Assembly: GCA_009841115.1 (NCBI GenBank)
Contig: VXML01000101.1
Location: forward strand, 1-49,279
Direction of reading: 5' to 3'
DNA from: Gemmatimonadota bacterium
GTDB taxonomy: Bacteria > Latescibacterota > UBA2968 > UBA8231
Length of the DNA: 49,279 nt
The notes beneath the pieces are model-generated. The model worked only from the letters and a program-made list of their open reading frames with translations. It was not told the origin of the DNA and did not search any database. Position numbers and translations under genes: made by a program. The first letter of the stretch is position 1, and the number at the start of each line of letters is the position of its first letter. Shown here one piece after another: positions 42,386 through 48,489 of the stretch.

Positions 42386-44698
42386 TTATCTAACCAATAT
42401 CGTCCTATACAATCTCCGCTTGTTCGCCTCTCTGTCGGATTTCAACGAATAGAAGTACACGCCGTTGCTGCGCTCGTGGCCGGCATCGTCCCTCCCGTCC
42501 CAGACGATGCTATATTTGCCGGGACTCTGATCACCCAAAAAAAAGGTTCGAACGAGCTCTCCGACTACATTGGAAATAAATAATTCTTCAGCCGGTGAGG
42601 CGGTGGTTATTTCATACGAGATATTACCGGGTTTGAGTGCAAGGAGCTGGGTTTTGAGTTCGTCAGACCACTCGTCCGAATCGGTCTCTTCCGCCTGCCG
42701 CCAAAGCCTTCTTTGACGGACCTTCTCGGCGATTTCCTCGATGGTACTGTCAGGTTCAAGCCCGAAAAGCATGGCTTTGAGTGTGAGGAGTTGGGTTTTG
42801 AGTTCGTCGGACCATCTATCTGGATCAGTGGCCATCGCCTCTTGCCGGATTTTATCCCTGCTCTGACGGACCGCATAGGTGATTTCCCCGATGGTTCTGT
42901 TGGGTTTGAGTGCGAGCAGTTGGGTTTTGAGTTCGTCGGACCATTCGTCAGGATCAGTGGCCATCGCCTCTTGCCAGATTCTGTCAATCTGACTCGGTTC
43001 AATCGCGACTTTGGCCACTTCCGGTTGCGATTCCGTAGCGATGACCTGATCGACGAGCTCTGCTTGGCGGGCGATATCCATGATCCGGGCAAGCTTCCCG
43101 TGCGGGGCACGCTCATCGACTTGGATGACAATCATCGTAGTATTGTCTAGCAGTTGTCTCTTGGCTTGCAGTTCTTCTTTAAGCGTCGTAAACGTCACTG
43201 GTTTGTCGCTCACCTTATTCACCAACCCCACTGGTTTGTCGTTCAACTTCATGCTGCCGTCCTGATCCAAGACCAGAAGGAGATGCTCACCCTGACTCGG
43301 CTCAGCCGCGACGTTGGCCACTTCCGAGGCCGTGTTACGAACGACCATATCGACGAGCCCTACTTGGCGGGCGACATACATGATCTGGACGATCTGCCCG
43401 TGCGGGGTGTGCCCGTCGCTTTGGATGACAATCATCGTGGTGTTGTCCAGCAGTTGCCTCTTCTCCTGTAGTTCTTCTTTAAGCGTCGCAAACGTCACTG
43501 AATTGTCGTTTAGTTTCATGTTGCCGTCTTGATCCACGACGATAGAGAGACGCTCATCCTGACCCGACAGCAGTCGTCTCTTCGCCTGCAATTCCTCTTT
43601 GAGGGTCGCAAACGTCACTGGTTCTTGCTTCACGAGGACAAAGGGACGCTCATCCTGACTCGACTCAGCCGAGATTTTGGATACAGAGGGCAGCGTCACG
43701 GCGGCTAGGGGGCATAGCAGTACCGCCGCCAACACGCGCGCCCGCATGCCCATCTGGCGTGCACCGCCGCCAAGCGTCCTGCGGATTCTCAACGCCAAGT
43801 CCGATTCTGCTGCAAAGGCGTTCATCGTGGGGATTCTACTTATCAAAGGGTTTAAGTGTGCCGCCCGTTCGGCGACGTGAGTAAGACCGCGTGCGTAGGC
43901 TTCTGAGCGGCCAGTGGCACATACGACGAGATCGTCGCAGGCCTGTTCGGCTTCCCGCCGCAACATGCGCCCGCACAGCCACACGGCCGGATGGAAGAAC
44001 AATACGGCGGAGACTAGTCGGTGCAGCAGCCTTGTGAGGTTGTCCCAGCGGCGCACGTGTGCTAGCTCGTGCATGAGGATCAGGGTGAGTTCGTCGGGGC
44101 GCAGTTTCTCTACGAGATCGTCGGGGAAAACAATGATCGGTCTCAGGATGCCCAGTGCCATCGGCGAACTGATAGAAGGGGAGGTCGCCACCTCGACCTT
44201 GGAGTAGCAGTTGAGCGTTCGACGCGCTTGCCGCAGAGCGTCGCAGAGCGGACCGTCGTGCTGAACTTGCGCCTGCTGCCGCAAGCACCAGACGATGCCG
44301 TAGCCGACCAGTATCCGTCCGATGAGCAGTGCTGCACCTGCTATCCACAGTATCGCTCCCCAGCCGGCTGTAGTAAGCTGCACACTACTTGTGGCAATTG
44401 CCGGAGAAGCCGCTACTTGCATCGTTGGGTGCTCGACAGGCGAGAATGCGAAGGTGTCCTGACTGGGTTCTACAAGTGGCACGAACGGTGTGAATAGCGT
44501 ATAGGGCGAGCTGACCGCGATGGAGACGAGCGGCTTGAGCAACACGACAGCCCACAACAGGTGGCGCAAGGCCGGCGATTTGATCGGCAATAGGTAGCAG
44601 GCGACTAAGACTAAGACCGCTAGCGCCGCTAGTTCGATACTTAATTGACCAAACCAGCCGAATAGCTGGCTACCTAACTTGTTCAAGGCCGCATTCAT
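42386..44698 (-). CDS. BlaR1-like M56 antirepressor with repeated ExbD-like domains and FlgD-Ig tail (copy 2)
   Basis: 770 residues from the ATG at 44696-44698, overlapping the repressor stop by four bases (ATGA); the Shine-Dalgarno AAAAGGAG lies inside the repressor gene. The M56 part is nearly the same as in copy 1, with H-E-L-A-H and the fourth helix L-L-C-P-L-A-A-V-T-L-P-S. The outer part is longer. It has one partial and two full ExbD/TolR-like units (P-V-T-F-A-T-L-K-E-E-L, V-V-D-Q-D-G-N-M-K-L-N-D, T-T-M-I-V-I-Q), then three units containing W-S-D-E-L-K-T-Q-L-L-A-L-K, then a FlgD-like Ig domain ending L-Y-R-T-I-L-V-R. By analogy with BlaR1, a signal sensed outside would switch on the cytoplasmic protease to cut the repressor. 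No beta-lactam-binding motif is present. Confidence 0.88.
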   Translation of the reverse strand: MNAALNKLGSQLFGWFGQLSIELAALAVLVLVACYLLPIKSPALRHLLWAVVLLKPLVSIAVSSPYTLFTPFVPLVEPSQDTFAFSPVEHPTMQVAASPAIATSSVQLTTAGWGAILWIAGAALLIGRILVGYGIVWCLRQQAQVQHDGPLCDALRQARRTLNCYSKVEVATSPSISSPMALGILRPIIVFPDDLVEKLRPDELTLILMHELAHVRRWDNLTRLLHRLVSAVLFFHPAVWLCGRMLRREAEQACDDLVVCATGRSEAYARGLTHVAERAAHLNPLISRIPTMNAFAAESDLALRIRRTLGGGARQMGMRARVLAAVLLCPLAAVTLPSVSKISAESSQDERPFVLVKQEPVTFATLKEELQAKRRLLSGQDERLSIVVDQDGNMKLNDNSVTFATLKEELQEKRQLLDNTTMIVIQSDGHTPHGQIVQIMYVARQVGLVDMVVRNTASEVANVAAEPSQGEHLLLVLDQDGSMKLNDKPVGLVNKVSDKPVTFTTLKEELQAKRQLLDNTTMIVIQVDERAPHGKLARIMDIARQAELVDQVIATESQPEVAKVAIEPSQIDRIWQEAMATDPDEWSDELKTQLLALKPNRTIGEITYAVRQSRDKIRQEAMATDPDRWSDELKTQLLTLKAMLFGLEPDSTIEEIAEKVRQRRLWRQAEETDSDEWSDELKTQLLALKPGNISYEITTASPAEELFISNVVGELVRTFFLGDQSPGKYSIVWDGRDDAGHERSNGVYFYSLKSDREANKRRLYRTILVR
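42637..42987 (-). repeat. three coding repeats (W-S-D-E-L-K-T-Q-L units)
   Basis: Three imperfect direct copies lie near 42637-42700, 42774-42855 and 42905-42987, spaced about 130 bp apart. Each encodes a unit with D-E/R-W-S-D-E-L-K-T-Q-L-L-A/T-L-K preceded by R-x-x-A/Q-E-E/A-T-D-x-D. Copy 1 of the antirepressor has only one diverged version (E-W-P-D-D-L-K-A-K-L-R-A-L-K). The array has expanded in this gene, without frame loss. Confidence 0.8.
43146..43640 (-). repeat. ExbD-like coding repeats
   Basis: Two and a half direct copies of an ExbD-like unit: near 43146-43275, 43440-43545 and a partial one at 43565-43640. Conserved DNA blocks encode T-L-K-E-E-L-Q-x-K-R and D-Q-D-G-x-M-K-L-N-D. Copy 1 of the antirepressor holds a single unit, so the count differs between paralogues. 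Confidence 0.8.
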
Positions 44699-45102
44699 CG
44701 CTGGTCTCCTTTTCTGCGCTCAAGGGCTCGGTCCAGTTCCGCCCGAATCGCCGTCAACTCCTCGTCGCTGAGCGACTGACCATCTAGCAATTGGCTGACC
44801 AGTGCTTCGGCTGAGCCGGCAAAGAACGAGTCGATGACTTCGCCCAGCGAGCGCCGTCCCATGTCCTCGCGCGTGACGACCGGGCGATAGAGATCGGAAC
44901 GGCCTTCTCGCTCCGAGACCACAAAGCCCTTATCGCGCAGGATGCGCATTATGGTCAGCACGGTATTGTAGGCCATCGGCTTGACGGCTGTTAGCCGCTC
45001 CTGCACCTGCTTGACGGCTGCGGGCGACTCATCCCACAGGACGTTCATGATGAGGGTTTCGAGCGGGGTCAGCCTTTTGTCGGGTTTGTCGCTGGTCGCC
45101 AT
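44695..45102 (-). CDS. BlaI/MecI-family repressor
   Basis: 135 residues from the ATG at 45100-45102, with AAAGGA at normal spacing; a TTG five codons upstream is less likely. Winged-helix N-terminus: L-T-P-L-E-T-L-I-M-N-V-L-W-D, the V-K-Q-V-Q-E-R-L helix and the A-Y-N-T-V-L-T-I-M-R-I-L recognition helix, which is the hallmark of the family. The C-terminal half (L-G-E-V-I-D-S-F-F-A-G-S) is the dimerisation domain cut by the partner protease in Bla/Mec systems. It overlaps the antirepressor start by four bases, so the pair is translationally coupled. Two matching inverted repeats flank its promoter, indicating autorepression. It may also serve the orphan antirepressor at 38484. Confidence 0.93.
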   Translation of the reverse strand: MATSDKPDKRLTPLETLIMNVLWDESPAAVKQVQERLTAVKPMAYNTVLTIMRILRDKGFVVSEREGRSDLYRPVVTREDMGRRSLGEVIDSFFAGSAEALVSQLLDGQSLSDEELTAIRAELDRALERRKGDQR

Positions 45103-45112
45103 GACAAGTCCT

Positions 45113-45134
45113 TTCAACTAAGAATTTAGTTGAA
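45113..45134. promoter_or_regulatory. repressor operator O2 (start-proximal)
   Basis: Inverted repeat with 9-bp arms, TTCAACTAA and TTAGTTGAA, separated by 4 bp. It overlaps the -10 box by two bases and covers the expected transcription start. The half-site TCAACTAA is the same as in O1, with equal 4-bp spacing. It differs from the TACA...TGTA core of staphylococcal bla operators. Confidence 0.85.
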
Positions 45135-45161
45135 CATACTCGACGGCATTTAGTTTGTCAA
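45133..45161 (-). promoter_or_regulatory. sigma70-type promoter of the repressor-antirepressor operon
   Basis: On the minus strand TTGACA (45161-45156, perfect -35) and TATGTT (45138-45133) are separated by exactly 17 bp. The -35 lies inside operator O1, and the start region lies inside O2, so bound repressor would block RNA polymerase at both ends. Confidence 0.8.
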
Positions 45162-45179
45162 CTAATTTTTTAGTTGACA
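45156..45179. promoter_or_regulatory. repressor operator O1 (over the -35 box)
   Basis: Inverted repeat with 10-bp arms, TGTCAACTAA and TTAGTTGACA, separated by 4 bp. Centre to centre it is 44 bp from O2, about four helical turns. Its plus-strand arm also creates a TTGACA pointing toward the dioxygenase gene at 45320, but without a good -10. Confidence 0.85.
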
Positions 45180-45319
45180 TGAAAAAGTCGGAGATAGATC
45201 GCATTGACTGTCATTCAGCGATGAAGTTCATTAAAATGATACGACCGAATACGAGTCCATTTCGCAGAGCAGCCGAAAACTGAGAGCTTGCCTTGAGCAA
45301 AGCCGAAGGGAGCGCCACC

Positions 45320-46087
45320 ATGTCCGACTACACTGCCTATAAAGCTGATTATGACCGCGACGGCTTCGTCCTCGTGCGCAACTTCCTGCCCCCCGACGAA
45401 CTCAAAGACCTAACGGCCCAGGTCAACCGCTACGTCCGCGAAGTGGTGCCGACCCTGCCCGATCAGGCCGCCTTCTACCAAGACAAGGCCCGGCCCGAAA
45501 CCCTGAAACAACTACAGCACATGGGCAACTACGACGCCTTCTTCTCCGAGTACCGCGACCAACCGCGCTGGAGGGCCCTGGCTCAGACCCTCATCGGCGA
45601 AGCCGCGCAGGTGAGCCAGCCCGAGTGGTTTAACAAGCCGCCGCAGACCGAACACCCCACGCCGCCGCATCAGGACAATTTCTACTTCAACCTCACGCCG
45701 CCCAACGTCGCCTCCATCTGGCTGGCCCTGGACCCGGTTGACGAGGAAAACGGCTGCCTGCGCTACAGCCCCGGCTCTCATCTCAAGGGCATCCGGCCGC
45801 ACAACCGCACTGCGGTCTTGGGTTTTTCGCAGGGCATTGCCGACTACGGCCCCGAAGACCAAGCCAATGAAGTTGCGGTGCACTTGCAGCCCGGCGACGC
45901 GGTCGTCCACCACGGCGAAGTCATTCACCGGGCCGACCCCAATCGCTCGTCGCAGCGCCACCGCCGCGCTTTTGCCATGGTCTTCGAAGGCGTCAGTTGC
46001 AAGATAGATGAGGAAGGCCGGCGCAGATACCAAGAGTCCCTGCAAAGCCAGCACCAGAAGATGGGGCTGGAGACTTCTCAGGGTTAG
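45320..46087 (+). CDS. phytanoyl-CoA dioxygenase family protein
   Basis: 255 residues from the ATG at 45320, with GGGAG just ahead; the GTG or TTG frame further up has no support. Fe(II) ligands H117-Q-D119 (P-P-H-Q-D-N-F) and distal His in V-I-H-R-A-D-P-N, with the R-H-R-R-A strand for 2-oxoglutarate. D-E-E-N-G-C-L-R-Y-S-P-G-S-H is the family turn. It is closest to the general PhyH type seen in secondary metabolism and lipid oxidation, and not closely related to the 24808/25630 pair. It is divergent from the repressor gene, and the operators lie 140-207 bp upstream, so co-regulation by the repressor is possible. Confidence 0.92.
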   Translation: MSDYTAYKADYDRDGFVLVRNFLPPDELKDLTAQVNRYVREVVPTLPDQAAFYQDKARPETLKQLQHMGNYDAFFSEYRDQPRWRALAQTLIGEAAQVSQPEWFNKPPQTEHPTPPHQDNFYFNLTPPNVASIWLALDPVDEENGCLRYSPGSHLKGIRPHNRTAVLGFSQGIADYGPEDQANEVAVHLQPGDAVVHHGEVIHRADPNRSSQRHRRAFAMVFEGVSCKIDEEGRRRYQESLQSQHQKMGLETSQG

Positions 46088-46173
46088 GTGCGACCGAGTA
46101 ACTCGGAAGAACGCTGAGCGGTTAGGGATCCCACAGGCGGATTGGACGCATTGGTATCCAACAAGACCTTCAC
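46084..46173 (-). pseudogene. stump of a VapC-like PIN-domain toxin
   Basis: 29-codon frame from the GTG at 46171-46173, which overlaps the antitoxin stop by four bases (GTGA), as in intact vapBC pairs. It begins M-K-V-L-L-D-T-N-A, the standard N-terminus of PIN toxins including the first catalytic Asp, then continues for 20 unrelated residues to a stop. The rest of the ~130-residue toxin is missing. The truncation point abuts the end of the dioxygenase gene at 46087, so the deletion probably joined two loci here. Confidence 0.8.
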
Positions 46174-46409
46174 TGCCAGTCCTCAGGATCTACTTGGCGG
46201 CGAGTCAAGGCGTCGAATTCAGCCTGTTCTTCGGTGCTCCACACGCCGCACTGATCCAAAAAGTCAGCGCGATGATTCGTCGGTTGCAGTCCCAAGGCCT
46301 CCTTCAGCACACCGTTTATAGTCTTGTTTAGACTTTTTCCCTCGGCGGCGGCTTTCTTGCGTATGAGTTGGGCCAAGGCATCGTCCATGTGGATAGTCAG
46401 AGATTCCAT
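46170..46409 (-). CDS. VapB/FitA-like ribbon-helix-helix antitoxin (orphan)
   Basis: 79 residues; GAGGTG lies five bases before the ATG. Residues 1-40 form a ribbon-helix-helix: strand S-L-T-I-H-M-D-D, helix A-L-A-Q-L-I-R-K-K-A-A-A-E-G and helix S-L-N-K-T-I-N-G-V-L-K-E-A-L. The C-terminal tail (A-E-F-D-A-L-T-R-R-Q-V-D-P-E-D-W) is of the kind that wraps a PIN toxin. The cognate toxin gene is reduced to a 29-codon stump, so this is an orphan antitoxin. It may persist as a DNA-binding regulator, or it may neutralise a homologous toxin elsewhere. Palindromic AT-rich DNA lies just upstream. Confidence 0.85.
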   Translation of the reverse strand: MESLTIHMDDALAQLIRKKAAAEGKSLNKTINGVLKEALGLQPTNHRADFLDQCGVWSTEEQAEFDALTRRQVDPEDWQ

Positions 46410-46424
46410 GTTTTCACCTCATAT

Positions 46425-46447
46425 TTATGATTCATAATAAATCATAA
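46425..46447. promoter_or_regulatory. candidate autoregulatory operator of the antitoxin
   Basis: TTATGATT (46425-46432) and AATCATAA (46440-46447) form an inverted repeat with a 7-bp spacer, 15 bp upstream of the antitoxin start codon. The first half also lies in a 13-bp palindrome (46425-46437). The position and AT-rich palindrome are typical of vapB operators. Confidence 0.6.
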
Positions 46448-46610
46448 GTATAGTTCCGTTCAAATTGCACGGGTCTTCCAGCTTTCTAAGGCCGGCGTTC
46501 CCGCGTCGAGGTTGAAAGTTCCTCAAGACAGTAATACATTTTTATGCTTAACTTAGGAGTAAAGCGAGCGGCGAATTGCCGGACCACCAGCAGAGAAAGG
46601 AGCCTACATA

Positions 46611-47546
46611 ATGCGCGTGCTGATCACCGGCGGCGCGGGTTTCTTGGGGTCGCATCTGAGCGACCTACTGCTGGAAAAAGGCTGCGAAATCATCTGCATG
46701 GACAACTTCCTCACGGGCCGGCCCGAGAACATCGCCCATCTGCTCGGCCATTCGCGATTCCAGTTTGTTCAATACGATGTCACTAACTACATCCACGTAG
46801 ATGGTCCGCTCGACTTTATCTTGCACCTCGCCAGCCCAGCTAGCCCGGCCGACTTCGAGCGGTTGGGGATCAACATCCTCAAGGTCGGCGCGCTGGGCAC
46901 GCACAAGACCTTGGGGTTGGCCGTGGCCAAGCGGGCCAAGTTCCTGCTGGCTTCTACGTCGGAAGTCTATGGCGACCCCTTGGTGCATCCCCAGTCCGAG
47001 GAGTACCTCGGCAACGTCAATCCCATTGGCATCCGCGGCGTGTACGACGAGGCCAAGCGCTTTGCCGAGGCCATGACTATGGCGTACCACCGCATGCACG
47101 GCACGGACGTGCGCATTGCGCGCATATTCAATACGTACGGCGAGCGCATGCGCCAAGACGATGGCCGCGCCGTGCCCAACTTCATCATCCAAGCCCTCAA
47201 GGGCCGCGATCTAACGGTCTATGGAGACGGCCAGCAAACGCGCAGCATCTGCCATTACAGCGACCTGATTGCTGGCCTCTACAAGCTCATGCTGTCTGAC
47301 GTGACGACCCCGGTCAACCTCGGCAATCCCAGTGAAATCACCATGCTGGACTTGGCCCACAAGATCATCGCCATGACGGGGGCCAAAAGTCGTATCGCCT
47401 TCGGTGAGTTGCCGCAGGACGACCCTCGGGTGCGCCTGCCCGACATTGCCAAGGCCCGTTCCCTGCTCGACTGGACTCCCCGCGTGGGGCCGGACGAGGG
47501 GTTGGGCCGGACGATTGCATGGTTCAAACGAGAATTGGAGAAATAA
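46611..47546 (+). CDS. UDP-glucuronate decarboxylase-like NAD-dependent epimerase
   Basis: 311 residues; AAAGGAG precedes the ATG. Short-chain NAD-binding motif G-G-A-G-F-L-G-S-H at 7-15. Other marks are D-N-F-L-T-G, H-L-A-S-P-A-S-P, S-T-S-E-V-Y-G-D-P and the catalytic Y-D-E-A-K (Y-x-x-x-K), with N-P-I-G-I-R-G-V-Y-D-E-A-K-R and R-I-F-N-T-Y-G-E-R-M. This is the UXS/UDP-xylose synthase pattern: oxidation and decarboxylation of UDP-glucuronate to UDP-xylose. It probably feeds surface polysaccharide or protein glycosylation. The 3' end is joined to a duplicated copy of the next gene's start. Confidence 0.93.
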   Translation: MRVLITGGAGFLGSHLSDLLLEKGCEIICMDNFLTGRPENIAHLLGHSRFQFVQYDVTNYIHVDGPLDFILHLASPASPADFERLGINILKVGALGTHKTLGLAVAKRAKFLLASTSEVYGDPLVHPQSEEYLGNVNPIGIRGVYDEAKRFAEAMTMAYHRMHGTDVRIARIFNTYGERMRQDDGRAVPNFIIQALKGRDLTVYGDGQQTRSICHYSDLIAGLYKLMLSDVTTPVNLGNPSEITMLDLAHKIIAMTGAKSRIAFGELPQDDPRVRLPDIAKARSLLDWTPRVGPDEGLGRTIAWFKRELEK

Positions 47547-47637
47547 CTCTGTGCGCTTTTGAACCCGAAAGGGAATGAATCGCCGCTCGGGGTTGTCTAA
47601 TGCGAGAATTGGAGAAATAACTATGTGCGCCTTTGAA
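47529..47637 (+). repeat. direct duplication at the epimerase/PmoA junction
   Basis: The 35-bp segment 47529-47563 recurs at 47603-47637 (74 bp later) with two mismatches. It spans the last codons of the epimerase, a GGAG ribosome site and the first codons of the PmoA-like gene. In the first copy the start ATG has become CTG and the frame stops after nine codons. The second copy is the functional start. Confidence 0.85.
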
Positions 47638-48489
47638 TTGCGAGAAAACGCCCTCGGCGTTGAAATCCACGCGGGCGATCAACTGCTCGCCCTGTACCGC
47701 GCTACGGAGGAACTGCCCCGCAGCGAATCCCCCAAACCCTGCTTTGCGCCTCTGTACACGCTTTCCGGCCAACTCGTGACCGAGTACCGTCCGCCTGACC
47801 ACGCTTGGCATACGGGGTTGTTCTTCGGCTGGGTCCACGTCAACGACGCGAATTTGTGGGGTGGGCGTTGGTATTTGCCGGAAACAAAGAAATACGAAGA
47901 CGTCGCCGATAGCCACGGTGTGCAGCAGCACGATGGCTTTACAGCTTTGGAAGCAGACGGTGTGACTGAGTCGCTTTCTTGGCTCGACGGCCGCGATCAG
48001 CTCATGGCGCGGGAGTCGCGCTCTTTTGGTTTTTACAGTACTGAAGGCGGCTACTGTTTGCGGATATCCATGCGCATTGAGCCAGCCGGCGACCGGCTAG
48101 TGATGGGGGCCTCGCGGGCGGCGCGCTACTCGGGACTCGTGTTGCGCATGGGGCCTTCTTTTGCGGAAGCCGATCACTATTGCAGCGAGGGACGTCAGGG
48201 CCATGCGGACATCATGCACCAGCATGCCCGTTGGGTGGGAGCGCGCGGAAAAAGCGGCGGCTTTGTCGCGCTCATGGATCACCCGAGCAACCCGCGCCAC
48301 CCGGTCACTTGGTTTACCCGCGCCAACTTGCTGGGCACGGGCCTGCTGATAGAAGGCGACTTAGAGATAGCGGCTGGCGAGTGCTTGGAACTGCACCACG
48401 CGTTCTTCGTCCTAGACCAAGACCCCGGTCCCACACAAATAGAATCCCTGTACGCGGATTTTGCTGCTTCTCCTGGAGAATTGCCATGA
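47623..48489 (+). CDS. PmoA / DUF6807-family protein
   Basis: 288 residues from the ATG at 47623, with GGAG upstream; an in-frame ATG at 47575 lies in the duplicated spacer and is rejected. The family pattern is clear: early Y-x-P-P-D-H-A-W-H-T-G-L-F-F-G-W, later H-A-D-I-M-H-Q-H-A-R-W-V, A-L-M-D-H-P-S-N-P-R-H-P-V-T-W-F and a final L-H-H-A-F. Despite the name 'methane oxygenase PmoA', members are soluble beta-rich proteins of unknown activity common in Planctomycetes and Latescibacterota-like genomes, often next to carbohydrate genes. The stop overlaps the following start (ATGA). Confidence 0.85.
   Translation: MCAFELRENALGVEIHAGDQLLALYRATEELPRSESPKPCFAPLYTLSGQLVTEYRPPDHAWHTGLFFGWVHVNDANLWGGRWYLPETKKYEDVADSHGVQQHDGFTALEADGVTESLSWLDGRDQLMARESRSFGFYSTEGGYCLRISMRIEPAGDRLVMGASRAARYSGLVLRMGPSFAEADHYCSEGRQGHADIMHQHARWVGARGKSGGFVALMDHPSNPRHPVTWFTRANLLGTGLLIEGDLEIAAGECLELHHAFFVLDQDPGPTQIESLYADFAASPGELP

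Noticed and set aside
38484..44698. Beta-lactam resistance locus
   Set aside because: The sensor lacks the penicillin-binding S-x-x-K/S-x-N/K-T-G motifs and no beta-lactamase or PBP2a gene is adjacent.
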